A stretch of 38,669 nucleotides of DNA from Candidatus Intestinimonas merdavium (GCA_019115785.1 DXCX01000084.1:1-38669), one strand, 5' to 3'; positions 29,627-38,079 are shown, counted from the first letter of the stretch. Numbers and translations are program-made. The notes: generated from the sequence alone by a model not told the origin.

Positions 29627-30403
29627 ATGCGGATCATCATCTCACCGGCCAAGAAAATGCGGGAGGACGTGGACAGCCTTCCCCCCAGGGGGCTGCCCGC
29701 CCTGCTGGGGGAGACGGAGCGGCTTTTGGCCCACCTCAGGGGTCTGTCCCTGCCGGAGCTGAAAAAGCTCCTCTCCTGCAACGACCAGCTGGCCCAGCTC
29801 AACTACCAGCGGTACCAGACCATGGACCTGGGTCGCCGGCTGACGCCGGCCCTCCTGGCCTATGAGGGCATCCAGTACCGCTATATGGCCCCCGGCGTCT
29901 TCTCCCAGGGGGCCCTGGACTATGTGGAGGACCACCTGCGCATCCTGTCCGGCTTCTATGGGGTGCTCCGGCCCTTCGACGGGGTGACCCCCTACCGGCT
30001 GGAGATGGGGGCCAGGCTGAAGACCAGCTTCTGCAAGGACCTCTATGACTTCTGGGGGGAGAAGCTGGCGGCGGCCCTGGACCCCGGCGGGGTGGTGCTG
30101 GACCTGGCCTCCGGGGAGTACAGCAGGGCGGTGATCCCCCACCTGCCCGCCGGCACCCGGGTCATCACCCCCATCTTCGGCGAGCCGCGGGCCGACGGCA
30201 AGGTGGCGGAGAAGGGGGTCTACGTGAAGATGGCCCGGGGAGAGATGGTCCGGTTCCTGGCCGAGGGCGGCGTGGAGGACCCGGAGGCTGTCACCGCCTT
30301 TGAGGGCCTGGATTTTCGGTATTGCCCACAGAGATCCCGGGCCGACCGGCCGGTCTTTCTGCGGGATGTGGAAAAAGGGGCGGATGGCGTAAAATCCCGT
30401 TGA
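29627..30403 (+). CDS. yaaA: YaaA family peroxide-stress protein
   Basis: 258-residue DUF328/YaaA protein. IIISPAKKM at the very N-terminus is diagnostic. YEGIQYRYM, LRILSGFYGVLRPFDGVTPYRLEM (split across two blocks) and FWGEKLAAAL, then LDLASGEYSRAV, follow the family order. E. coli YaaA lowers free iron and limits DNA damage under H2O2; the same role is inferred here. The ATG follows ACAGGGAGG. The open frame upstream runs back into the riboswitch and is not coding. Whether read-through of the B12 riboswitch affects it is unclear, since a second terminator intervenes. Confidence 0.92.
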   Translation: MRIIISPAKKMREDVDSLPPRGLPALLGETERLLAHLRGLSLPELKKLLSCNDQLAQLNYQRYQTMDLGRRLTPALLAYEGIQYRYMAPGVFSQGALDYVEDHLRILSGFYGVLRPFDGVTPYRLEMGARLKTSFCKDLYDFWGEKLAAALDPGGVVLDLASGEYSRAVIPHLPAGTRVITPIFGEPRADGKVAEKGVYVKMARGEMVRFLAEGGVEDPEAVTAFEGLDFRYCPQRSRADRPVFLRDVEKGADGVKSR

Positions 30404-30428
30404 CGCTGGCATAAATCCCATGTATAAT
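30400..30428 (+). promoter_or_regulatory. Promoter of the Na/Pi cotransporter leader
   Basis: TTGACG, 17-nt spacer, TATAAT. It overlaps the yaaA stop codon. Confidence 0.75.
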
Positions 30429-30473
30429 GTACATGTGAAAAATTTCGTTTGAGATGGAAAGGACCAGGGAGCT

Positions 30474-30542
30474 ATGATGGATGCCGCTGCGGAAAAAGGC
30501 GCCGTGCTCACCCACAAGAAGGAACCGCCCCAGTCCTGTTGA
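30474..30542 (+). CDS. Possible 22-residue leader peptide
   Basis: A short frame (MMDAAAEKGAVL, ending PPQSC) starts 46 nt after the promoter and has AGGGAG upstream at short spacing. It ends 10 nt before the attenuator hairpin. Position between promoter and terminator suggests a leader ORF, but length is too small to be sure it is translated. Confidence 0.3.
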   Translation: MMDAAAEKGAVLTHKKEPPQSC

Positions 30543-30552
30543 AAAGGCATGA

Positions 30553-30594
30553 CCTGCTTTTCGGATGGAAAAGCAGGCTATGTCTTTTTCTTTT
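30553..30594 (+). terminator. Intrinsic terminator (attenuator) in the Na/Pi cotransporter leader
   Basis: CCTGCTTTTC and GAAAAGCAGG form a perfect 10-bp stem around GGATG, followed by TCTTTTTCTTTT. It lies 64 bp before the transporter start, so the gene must be reached by read-through. Confidence 0.75.
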
Positions 30595-30657
30595 GCCCTG
30601 GTCCGGGGCAGCGCTGTCCCCGCTGCCGCGGGAAAAAAGAGAAGAAGGAGCATTTTG

Positions 30658-32310
30658 ATGAGTATTGCCAATATCCTGAGCCTGCTGGGCGGCCTGGCAC
30701 TGTTCCTACATGGCATGCAGATGATGAGCTCCGGCCTGGAGGCCGCGGCCGGCAACCGGATGAAGGGCATCCTGGAGAAGCTGACGGCCAACCGGGTGCT
30801 GGGCGTGCTGGTGGGCGCGGTGATCACCGCCGTCATCCAGTCCTCCTCCGCCACCACGGTCATGGTGGTGGGCTTCGTCAACTCCGGCATGATGACCCTG
30901 ACCCAGGCCGTGTGGATCATCATGGGCGCCAACATCGGTACCACCATCACCGGACAGCTCATCGCCCTGGACGTGGGGGCCCTGGCGCCCCTCTTCGCCT
31001 TTTTGGGCGTGGCCATGATGGTCTTTTTGAAAAAGCCCCAGCTCCACCACTACGGCAGCATCGTGGGCGGCCTGGGCGTCCTCTTCATCGGCATGGACAT
31101 GATGAGCGCCGCCATGGTCCCCCTGCGGGAGATGCCCGCCTTCGTGGACCTGATGACCAAGTTCTCCAACCCGGTGCTGGGCATCCTGGCCGGCGCCCTC
31201 TTCACCGCCCTCATCCAGTCCTCCTCGGCCTCGGTGGGTATCCTCCAGGCCATGGCCAACAGCGGCGTCATCGGGCTGGACAGCGCCGTCTTCGTCCTCT
31301 TCGGCCAGAACATCGGCACCTGCATCACCGCCGTGCTGGCCTCGGTGGGCACCGGGCGCAACGCCAAGCGCACCACCATCATCCACCTGATGTTCAACCT
31401 CATCGGCACGGCCATCTTTACCACCCTGTGCCTGGTGACCCCCCTCATGGGGGCCTCCCTGGTGGGCTTCATCCAGAGCCTCACCCCCGACAGCCCCGCC
31501 GCCCAGATCGCCAACATGCACACCCTCTTCAACATCGGCACCACGCTGCTGCTGCTGCCCCTGGGCAAGTGGATGGTGAAGGCGGCCATGCACATCCTGC
31601 CGGAGCGGAAGCAGGACCTGGACGAGGGGATGCACCTGGTCTACCTCACCCCCATCAACGCCAACCAGGACCGCACCATCGGCCAGTCGGCCATCTATAT
31701 CAGCCAGCTCCGCCAGGAGCTCAACCGCATGCTGGACATGGCCAAGGCCAACGTCTCCACCGCCTTCCAGGCGGTGCTGGACCGGGACCCCTCCCTGGTG
31801 GCCAAGGAGGAGTCGGTGGAGGAGTATATCGACTTCCTCAACAAGGAGATCTCCCAGTTCATCTCCCATGTGATCGTCCACGAGACCAACGAGCAGGACT
31901 CCTCCGCGGTGAGCGCCTACTTCAAGATCGCCGGCAACATCGAACGCATCGGCGACCACGCCATGAACATCTGCGGCTACAGCGGCATCCTGAAGGAGAA
32001 GGACATCCACTTCTCCGAGGAGGCCCGGGCGGAGATCCTGGAGATGGAGGCGGTCTGCCGCAAGGCCATCGAGTCCCTCAGCGGCGCGGTGACCGACCCG
32101 GTGGAGTGGCTCAGAGAGGTCTCCGCCATGGAGCAGAAGATGGACGACATGACGGCCAGCTTCCGGCGCCACCAGATGGAGCGCATGCGCCGGGGGATCT
32201 GCTCCGACGAGGGCTGCATCCTGTTTTCCGAGATGCTCACCGACTTTGAGCGTATCGGCGACCATGTGCTCAACATCGCCCAGGAGCGCTCCAGCGCCAG
32301 CCTGCCCTGA
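30658..32310 (+). CDS. Na+/phosphate cotransporter with PhoU-like C-terminal domain
   Basis: 550-residue membrane protein of the NptA/PNaS family. Two inverted membrane repeats each carry the signature QSSSA (61-65 with QSSSATT, and 187-191 with QSSSASV). A cytoplasmic PhoU-like helical domain follows (about 350-545, with YFKIAGNIERIGDHAMNI and MLTDFERIGDHVLNIA). It is predicted to import phosphate with Na+. The ATG at 30658 follows AAGGAG at 7 nt. A longer in-frame start at 30565 would place the attenuator inside the gene and lacks a ribosome site. Expression is probably controlled by the leader. Confidence 0.9.
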   Translation: MSIANILSLLGGLALFLHGMQMMSSGLEAAAGNRMKGILEKLTANRVLGVLVGAVITAVIQSSSATTVMVVGFVNSGMMTLTQAVWIIMGANIGTTITGQLIALDVGALAPLFAFLGVAMMVFLKKPQLHHYGSIVGGLGVLFIGMDMMSAAMVPLREMPAFVDLMTKFSNPVLGILAGALFTALIQSSSASVGILQAMANSGVIGLDSAVFVLFGQNIGTCITAVLASVGTGRNAKRTTIIHLMFNLIGTAIFTTLCLVTPLMGASLVGFIQSLTPDSPAAQIANMHTLFNIGTTLLLLPLGKWMVKAAMHILPERKQDLDEGMHLVYLTPINANQDRTIGQSAIYISQLRQELNRMLDMAKANVSTAFQAVLDRDPSLVAKEESVEEYIDFLNKEISQFISHVIVHETNEQDSSAVSAYFKIAGNIERIGDHAMNICGYSGILKEKDIHFSEEARAEILEMEAVCRKAIESLSGAVTDPVEWLREVSAMEQKMDDMTASFRRHQMERMRRGICSDEGCILFSEMLTDFERIGDHVLNIAQERSSASLP

Positions 32311-32336
32311 GTGGGGGGCACAGAGGGTAAACGGAA

Positions 32337-32383
32337 ATGCCGCTGTCCTCCCGGACCGACCTGGTCCGGGAGGACAGCGGCAT
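32337..32383. terminator. Perfect 21-bp inverted repeat, probable bidirectional terminator
   Basis: Arms beginning ATGCCGCTGTCC (32337-32357) and ending GACAGCGGCAT (32363-32383) enclose GACCT between convergent genes. It is built like the repeat at 8456-8508; T-runs are weak on both sides. Confidence 0.55.
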
Positions 32384-32387
32384 CCTT

Positions 32388-32898
32388 TCAGCCTTCGTTG
32401 GGGTCGCCGTCGAAGACGCTCCAGCCGTCCTTGCCCTGGCGCTTGGCGCGGTAGAGGGCGTGGTCGGCCCGGGAGTAGAGCTCCTTGAAGGTGCGCCCGT
32501 GGGCGGGGGCCACGGCGGCGCCCACACTGCTCCCCCACGTCGATGACCTCGCCGTCGCTGGTCTGGCTCATGCCGGAGGGGGCGGCGATCAGGATGCGGG
32601 AGAAGGCGCCGGTGGAGACCATGGCGTCGGCCATGGACAGGCTGTCCGGGCTGGTGAGGGCCTCCTGCTGGGCGGCGAAGCGGGCCAGACTGTCCAGGGT
32701 GCTGAAACGGCTGTTGATCACCGAGCGGAAGTGGCTGCACTGCTGCTCCACATTGCCCCGCAGGTCCAGGATGACGCGCTCATCCACCACCCTTTTTTCG
32801 TGGAGGATGAAGATGAAAATACAGGCGGACAGGTAGAACAAAAACAGGAGCAGCGGCGGGAGATAGCGGCGGACAGGATGGTAGCGCGTCTCAGGCAT
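32388..32898 (-). pseudogene. Collapsed sensor diguanylate cyclase (internal deletion plus frameshift)
   Basis: The 5' part encodes a membrane segment (about residues 11-33, YLPPLLLFLFYLSACIFIFI) and the beginning of an extracellular dCache-like sensor, up to TSDGEVIDVG. In the next frame the 3' part encodes only the end of a GGDEF domain (SVGAAVAPAHGRTFKELYSR, then ADHALYRAKRQGK). The GGDEF motif and most of both domains are missing. The join lies near 32525-32535, in a run of five C. Removing one base there would fuse the frames, so a deletion with a one-base slip is likely. The start ATG has a good AAGGAGG, so the 5' fragment may still be translated. Confidence 0.8.
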
Positions 32899-32937
32899 CC
32901 TATCCACCTCCTTACTCAAGCTCTCTTACGTTGGTAC

Positions 32938-32966
32938 AGTATACCATATCCCGCCCCGGAGCGGAA
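32938..32966 (-). promoter_or_regulatory. Promoter of the cyclase pseudogene
   Basis: Minus-strand TTCCGC, 17-nt spacer, TATACT with an upstream TG (extended -10), 40 bp before the start codon. Confidence 0.5.
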
Positions 32967-33081
32967 TGGGAAACGGGTCAGTTTTGTGGGAAAAGTCCGG
33001 CCTTTTTCCCAGAGAAGCCGGTATATTCGGGGAGAAAACGCCAGGAATTCCATGATTTACAATAAAGGGGGACCAGGGGAC

Positions 33082-34056
33082 ATGTATGAATATTTCGCGC
33101 CCATGGAGGGGGTGACGGGCAGGCTCTTCCGCCGGGTCCACAGCCGGTATTTTCCCGGCGTGGACAAGTATTTTATGCCCTTTGTCTCCCCCGGGAAGGA
33201 CCGGGTCTTCTCCAGGAAGGACCTGCGGGAGCTCACGCCGGAGGGGGAGCCGGGGGTGCCGGAGGTGCCCCAGCTGCTGACGTGCCAGGCGGAGGATTTC
33301 CTCTGGGCGGCGGAGCGGCTGGCCGACCTGGGATATGGGGAGGTCAATCTGAATCTGGGCTGTCCCTCCGGCACCGTCACCGCCAAGGGGAAGGGGGCCG
33401 GTCTTCTGCGGGACCCGGAGGGGCTGGACCGCTTTCTGGACCAGATCTTCCGCCGGGTCAGGGTGGCCGTCTCCATCAAGACCCGGGTGGGCTTCCAGTC
33501 GCCGGAGGAGTTCGAGGGGCTGCTGGCGTGCTTTGGGCGGTATCCCTGCGCCGAGCTCATCGTCCACCCCCGCGTGCGGACCGAGTTTTACAAGGGCGGG
33601 GTGCATCTGGAGGCCTTCGCCCTGGCGGTGGAGCGGAGCGGGGCGCCCCTGTGCTACAACGGGGACCTGACCACCCCGGGGGAGATCGCGGCCTTCCGGC
33701 AGAGGTTCCCCACGGTGGAGCGGGTGATGCTGGGGCGGGGCCTGGTGGGGGACCCCGCCCTGGCCGCCAAGGCCAAGGGGGGCGCCCCCGCCGACCGGAC
33801 CCGGCTGCGCTCCTTCCACGACGACCTCTACGAGGGGTACGCCCAGGCCTTCGGCAGCCGCCACAACGCCATGCTGCGGATGAAGGAGCTGTGGTTCTAT
33901 CTCATCTGGCTCTTTGAGGGGGGTGAACGCCTGGGAAAGGCCCTGAAAAAGGCCAGGACCCCCGCCGAATACGAGGCGCGGGTGGAGGACATCTTCCGGG
34001 AGCTGCCCCTGTCGGCGGACTCCGCGGCGCTCTGGCGGGAGCGGCCTATTTTTTGA
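33082..34056 (+). CDS. dus: tRNA-dihydrouridine synthase
   Basis: 324-residue FMN-dependent TIM-barrel enzyme that reduces uridines in the tRNA D-loop. The N-terminus MYEYFAPMEGVTGRLFRR is diagnostic. The catalytic cysteine is C94 in LNLGCPSGTVTAKGKGAG. SIKTRVGF and LIVHPRVRTEFYKG carry the tRNA/FMN contacts, and VMLGRGLVGDPAL binds phosphate. The chosen ATG matches the family N-terminus. An in-frame ATG at 33052 would add ten residues. Which Dus subclass it is cannot be told here. The nitroreductase promoter overlaps its last codons. Confidence 0.92.
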   Translation: MYEYFAPMEGVTGRLFRRVHSRYFPGVDKYFMPFVSPGKDRVFSRKDLRELTPEGEPGVPEVPQLLTCQAEDFLWAAERLADLGYGEVNLNLGCPSGTVTAKGKGAGLLRDPEGLDRFLDQIFRRVRVAVSIKTRVGFQSPEEFEGLLACFGRYPCAELIVHPRVRTEFYKGGVHLEAFALAVERSGAPLCYNGDLTTPGEIAAFRQRFPTVERVMLGRGLVGDPALAAKAKGGAPADRTRLRSFHDDLYEGYAQAFGSRHNAMLRMKELWFYLIWLFEGGERLGKALKKARTPAEYEARVEDIFRELPLSADSAALWRERPIF

Positions 34057-34082
34057 CGGAAGGGGGCGGCCGGTGGTATGAT
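34053..34082 (+). promoter_or_regulatory. Promoter of the nitroreductase gene
   Basis: TTGACG, 18-nt spacer, TATGAT, beginning inside the dus stop codon. Confidence 0.6.
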
Positions 34083-34114
34083 GGGACCATCCTGATAAAA
34101 ATGGAGGAACGAAC

Positions 34115-34636
34115 ATGGAAAACAAGACATATGAGACGATCCTGGGGCGGCGGAGCATCCGGTCCTTCCAACCGCGGCAGGTGGAGGAGGGGGCGCTGGA
34201 GGCCGTGCTCCAGGCGGGGCTGTACGCGCCCTGCGGCCACGGCAGCCAGTTGGTGACCCTGGTGGCGGTCCAGGACCCGGCGGTGCGGGCCCGACTGTCC
34301 GCCATGAACGCCGCCATCCTGGGCACCGACAATGACCCCTACTACGGAGCCCCCACCATCGTGGTGGTGCTCTCCTCACCGGAACGGCCCACCTGGGTGG
34401 AGGACGGCAGCTGTGCCCTGACTGTCATGATGGAGGCCGCCCACGCTTTGGGCCTGGGCTCCTGCTGGATTCATCGGGCCCGGCAGATGTTTGACAGCCC
34501 CGAGGGAAAGGCCCTGCTCCAGGCCTGGGGCGTTCCTGAGGATATGCGCGGGGTGGGCGCCCTGTCCCTGGGCTATCCCGCCGGAGCGGCGCCCAAGGCG
34601 CCGGCGCGGAAGCCGGGCCGGGTCTTCCGGGTCTGA
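34115..34636 (+). CDS. Nitroreductase family FMN protein
   Basis: 173-residue nitroreductase-fold protein. The FMN-binding N-terminal motif ILGRRSIRSFQPRQV and APCGHGSQL are present. AALTVMM-type (CALTVMMEAAHALGLGSCWI) and GALSLGYPAGAAPKAP complete the family order. These homodimeric NAD(P)H oxidoreductases act on nitroaromatics, quinones or flavins; the natural substrate is not evident. The ATG follows ATGGAGG. A hairpin 20 nt after the stop may terminate this gene as well as the opposing restriction-modification operon. Confidence 0.88.
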   Translation: MENKTYETILGRRSIRSFQPRQVEEGALEAVLQAGLYAPCGHGSQLVTLVAVQDPAVRARLSAMNAAILGTDNDPYYGAPTIVVVLSSPERPTWVEDGSCALTVMMEAAHALGLGSCWIHRARQMFDSPEGKALLQAWGVPEDMRGVGALSLGYPAGAAPKAPARKPGRVFRV

Positions 34637-34651
34637 CCCATATGACGAAGA

Positions 34652-34688
34652 GAAAAGCCCCTGTTTTCCATAGGAGAAAACAGGGGCT
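34652..34688 (-). terminator. Terminator shared with the restriction-modification operon
   Basis: AGCCCCTGTTTTC (34656-34668) pairs with GAAAACAGGGGCT (34676-34688). Read leftward it continues into TTTTCTCTT, ending the minus-strand operon. The 66 bp from here to the methyltransferase stop show only a small hairpin. Confidence 0.7.
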
Positions 34689-34754
34689 CATGGAAATGTG
34701 CATCCTTTCCAGACATGCGAAGGACTCCGTGATGGCGGAAGTCCAATCCTCGGC

Positions 34755-36242
34755 TCATGAGAGAGCTTTGATATACTGATCCAGTTTGTTATATTGCTGG
34801 ATGGTGATCTGTGCAGGCAACTTTAATTCTTGCTCCACAGCCTTTAATTCATCGAATGGTACTGCGCTGAGGCATTTAGAAAGATCCAGGCGGGAGAGCA
34901 GCTTTACTGTATAGGGGCGTTTGTTGTCGAGAAAGGCGATTGACTGAAGGAAAGATTGAACGGTATCACTGTTTAATAGAAGCATCATGCTGTATGCAAG
35001 ATCATAGTCCTCAAATGGGAGGAAGTATGCCGTATCGTCTGTCATGACGGGCTTGGAAGAATGCAGCAGCGAAAAGAGAGGCTTCTTATAAAAACCGGAG
35101 AGAGCGACTTTATAGGAGGCAAAACTGTATGCTCCAATTCCAAACATGGAAAAGGGGGAAGCATTTTTATAAATAGTACTTTTTCTGTTGTTAAAATCCT
35201 CAATGTGTGCGTTCAGGTATTTCCATGTCAAAGGGTACTGATCGGCAATATATGATGTGTCCTGTTTGGGTTTCGTTTGTGTCACAATGACATATTTTTG
35301 AAATGTTTGTATTACGGGAGACTTAAAATGGCTTGATTTTACCAACGGGAATACGAGCGCATTTTCAATATCTACGGTTTCCTTCCGCTTGTTGATCAGG
35401 CCATTCTCACTACTTTCCAGTTCCATGACGCGTCCGCAATCGTGTTTAACGCCCTGCCTCCAGGTCATTTGACAGGTGCCTTCCAAATCAGCAGATGCCG
35501 TTAAGGGCCTGATCCGATTGTCCTCAGCGACGAGGGTATCTATCGTTTGAAGGCTGTCAAAGTCTTTTACGGTGCAGACGACCCGTCTATTCGGCATAGT
35601 GGCAGCCGAAAGCTTTAGGATGAAAACGCAGGCGGCAGCGGAAATACCAAAGACCTTGTTGGCATTGAAATGGAGCATTTCTGTTCTTTCATAAGAAAGA
35701 GCGTTTCGAGAAATCTCGAGTAAAATATTTCGGGCGACGGAAGTCTTACACAGCATACAGATCGTAGAATCCGTGCGCTTAAATTCATCCAGTAATCGAA
35801 GGATAATAGATTCGCATATATCAAAATTGGAAGAGCCCGTAAGGGCATCAATGCCGCGCAATCCTTTAAAATTTACTTTTTGGGGGAGATTAAACACCAA
35901 ATTCGAGTTGGTTGCCCATGGCGGATTCCCGATGATCAGAACCCGATTGCCTTGCGTGATCCTGTGGACGTCAACGTCAAAAATATTGCCTGTCACAATA
36001 TCTGCGGAAGGTATCACACCTTTTGCCTTGCGCACATAGGATTCGTTGATTTCAATTCCGTATAGGTTTTTACAGCCGAAAACCTCTGATGCGGAATAGA
36101 GGAAATTTCCTATGCCGCATGTGGGCTCTAAAATGGCGGCAGGATCGTCAATCACATGGCTTTTTACATAGCCGCAAACTCGATTGCAAAAGTCTAACGG
36201 AGTCTGGTAATCTCCATACTCCTTCTTATTGTCACCAGGCAA
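34755..36242 (-). CDS. Type II N6-adenine DNA methyltransferase
   Basis: 495-residue class I SAM-dependent methyltransferase. Motif X/QTP is at the N-terminus (EYGDYQTP). Motif I is ILEPTCGIGNFLYS (37-50), followed by acidic YGIEINESY. Motif IV is GNPPW (105-109), the NPPF/W/Y form of N6-adenine enzymes. The C-terminal half (about 230-495) is a long target-recognition region without known motifs. It protects the host DNA from the endonuclease encoded just upstream; the genes overlap by 11 nt. GC is near 45%, well below the chromosome, indicating transfer. Confidence 0.88.
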   Translation of the reverse strand: MPGDNKKEYGDYQTPLDFCNRVCGYVKSHVIDDPAAILEPTCGIGNFLYSASEVFGCKNLYGIEINESYVRKAKGVIPSADIVTGNIFDVDVHRITQGNRVLIIGNPPWATNSNLVFNLPQKVNFKGLRGIDALTGSSNFDICESIILRLLDEFKRTDSTICMLCKTSVARNILLEISRNALSYERTEMLHFNANKVFGISAAACVFILKLSAATMPNRRVVCTVKDFDSLQTIDTLVAEDNRIRPLTASADLEGTCQMTWRQGVKHDCGRVMELESSENGLINKRKETVDIENALVFPLVKSSHFKSPVIQTFQKYVIVTQTKPKQDTSYIADQYPLTWKYLNAHIEDFNNRKSTIYKNASPFSMFGIGAYSFASYKVALSGFYKKPLFSLLHSSKPVMTDDTAYFLPFEDYDLAYSMMLLLNSDTVQSFLQSIAFLDNKRPYTVKLLSRLDLSKCLSAVPFDELKAVEQELKLPAQITIQQYNKLDQYIKALS

Positions 36243-36876
36243 AATTAACGACGCCCCCCACAGAATTGTTTAATTCAATCACTCTTTTATATTGCAGACG
36301 CCATTGCAGGGCGTTGCTGATGGTCAAATAGCCCTGTTGAGGGGGATGGGACAAGATCTCGTCCGCGAGCTCGTGATATGTGATGTCATCGCCTGGAACG
36401 TTCCGATCATTGAGCAGCGCAATAATATCCTCGCGATTGGCATTGTGTCTGAGCATGTCCCTTAGCTGTGCGGTCAGTGTGTAGTCGGCGGTTCTCCCCG
36501 CCTCAATAAAGGCACAATGTTTGATTTGAAGATGGCAGGTGCTGGGTGTGTCCTGCTTATTGTATACAAAGACCAGCAGGTTGTAACCTAAACCGAAGAT
36601 TTTCTGTCTTGCGGATTTGAAAGGACAGCTGCTCTGAGGCTGGACATAACTCGTTGTCTTGATGTCCGTATTGACAGAAGGAAGGTCAATGCCGGATGCA
36701 CTGCTGCCGACGGTCATCTCATATTTGCGGCTGAGATGATTTTGAAACATGTGTTCCACATATGTACCAACGGCCTTGCCATCGGTCACACCAACCAAAT
36801 TCGGATGTTCCTGCAAGGAGATCATTTGGCTGAATATCCTCGCTTCATTGACCAGAACATCTATCGTAAGCTGCAT
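36232..36876 (-). CDS. Type II restriction endonuclease, PD-(D/E)XK-like
   Basis: 214-residue protein with a nuclease core: GSSASGIDLPSVNTDIKTTS contains D64, D71 and K73 in the D-x(n)-D-x-K spacing. E41 in an upstream helix is a likely extra ligand. Further segments are KIFGLGYNLLVFVYNK and LRDMLRHNANREDIIALL. Pairing and overlap with an adenine methyltransferase strongly suggest the cognate restriction enzyme; the recognition site is unknown. The ATG follows GGGGGAATCGCC. Composition is AT-rich like its partner. Confidence 0.8.
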   Translation of the reverse strand: MQLTIDVLVNEARIFSQMISLQEHPNLVGVTDGKAVGTYVEHMFQNHLSRKYEMTVGSSASGIDLPSVNTDIKTTSYVQPQSSCPFKSARQKIFGLGYNLLVFVYNKQDTPSTCHLQIKHCAFIEAGRTADYTLTAQLRDMLRHNANREDIIALLNDRNVPGDDITYHELADEILSHPPQQGYLTISNALQWRLQYKRVIELNNSVGGVVNFAW

Positions 36877-36915
36877 GGCGATTCCCCCAACCAGACAATG
36901 AAATAGCTTGCAATT

Positions 36916-36944
36916 ATTTTATCAAGAACCGATGGATAATTCAA
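36916..36944 (-). promoter_or_regulatory. Promoter of the restriction-modification operon
   Basis: Minus-strand TTGAAT, 17-nt spacer, TAAAAT, 40 bp before the endonuclease start. Confidence 0.65.
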
Positions 36945-36974
36945 GCGAGCAAATACGCTGTATAAAAGCGGAAC

Positions 36975-37024
36975 CCTTGACCTCCCCGGTCAAGGTTGCA
37001 TTTCCCGGGAAAGAACGGTATAAT
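36975..37024 (+). promoter_or_regulatory. Promoter of the glycosyltransferase gene with adjoining palindrome
   Basis: TTGCAT (36996-37001), 17-nt spacer, TATAAT (37019-37024). A perfect inverted repeat, CCTTGACC-TCCCC-GGTCAAGG (36975-36995), ends directly at the -35 element and may be an operator. Confidence 0.6.
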
Positions 37025-37056
37025 AGAGCGATCAAAACCAGGCGAGGAGGCGGCGT

Positions 37057-38079
37057 ATGCCCAAGATCTCCATCATTGTCCCCATCTACAAGGCGGAGGC
37101 CGTGCTGGCCAAGTGTGTGGACTCCGTGCTGGCCCAGACCTGCTCCGACTGGGAGCTGCTCCTCATCGACGACGGCTCTCCCGACGGCAGCGGCGCCCTG
37201 TGCGACGACTACGCCGGTCAGGACGACCGGGTCCGGGTCTTCCATAAATCCAACGGCGGCGTCTCCTCCGCCCGCAACCTGGGTATGGCGGAGGCCGGGG
37301 GGGACCATATCCTCTTCATCGACGCCGACGACTGGGTGGAGCCCACCGCCTGCCAGACCCTGCTGGAGGCCCTGGAGGGGGCGGGGGCCGATTCCGCCGG
37401 CTGCGCCCACTGGAACATCCAGCCGGACGGCGAGAAGTGGGCGGAGCCGGGGGCCCTGCCCGCCGGCGTCTACGGCGCCGGGGCCATCCGGACGGGCATT
37501 GTGGACCGGCTTCTGGGCCAGCGGCTGGGCAAGCCGGGGGAGGTCCTCAACGGCTTCATCTGGCGGTTCCTCTTCTCCCGGCAGATCATCGCCGGGCACG
37601 GGCTGCGCTTTTCCGGGGCCTATCTGGAGGACGAGCTCTTTCTCATGGAGTACTTCTGTCTGGCCCAGAGGCTGGTCATGGTGGACAAGCCCCTCTACTA
37701 CTACCTGCAAAACCCCGCCTCGGTGACCCGGAACTACCTGCCCGACTACATGGACACCTTCCGCCGCTTCCTGGCGGCCAAGGAGGCCGTGGTGGCCCGG
37801 TACGGCCTGGAGGAGGACGATCCCCAGTGGCGGTGGAGCACCTGCTGGGCGGGGCTGCTCATCGCCATCGGCAACGAGTTTGCCCCCGGCAATCCCGCCC
37901 CTCTGGGGGAGAAGCGCCGCCGGGTGGAGGGCTTCACCCTGGAGCCCGGCATGGCGGAGGCCATCCGGGCCCTGGAGCCCCGGGGGATGGGGCGGAACAA
38001 GCAGCTGGTGGCCGGACTGGTCCGCCGGCGGTGGTTTGGGCTCCTGGCCCTGATGTACGCCGTGAAGAACCGGCGATAA
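37057..38079 (+). CDS. Family 2 glycosyltransferase
   Basis: 340-residue GT-A fold enzyme. The N-terminus KISIIVPIYKAEAVLAKCVD and the nucleotide-binding LLIDDGSPDGSG are typical of GT2. NGGVSSARNLGMAEAGGDHI and the DxD motif FIDADDWV (D89, D91) bind the sugar nucleotide and metal. The C-terminal half is variable and contains MVDKPLYYYLQNPASVTRN, as in capsule and wall-polysaccharide transferases. There is no membrane segment at the C-terminus. It likely adds a sugar to a surface polysaccharide. The ATG follows GCGAGGAGGCG. The next gene starts 15 nt later and is probably in the same pathway. Confidence 0.88.
   Translation: MPKISIIVPIYKAEAVLAKCVDSVLAQTCSDWELLLIDDGSPDGSGALCDDYAGQDDRVRVFHKSNGGVSSARNLGMAEAGGDHILFIDADDWVEPTACQTLLEALEGAGADSAGCAHWNIQPDGEKWAEPGALPAGVYGAGAIRTGIVDRLLGQRLGKPGEVLNGFIWRFLFSRQIIAGHGLRFSGAYLEDELFLMEYFCLAQRLVMVDKPLYYYLQNPASVTRNYLPDYMDTFRRFLAAKEAVVARYGLEEDDPQWRWSTCWAGLLIAIGNEFAPGNPAPLGEKRRRVEGFTLEPGMAEAIRALEPRGMGRNKQLVAGLVRRRWFGLLALMYAVKNRR

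Noticed and set aside
30565-30657. Longer N-terminus of the Na/Pi cotransporter from an ATG at 30565
   Set aside because: The segment would include the attenuator hairpin, has no ribosome site and encodes a non-family extension; the ATG at 30658 has AAGGAG at 7 nt.
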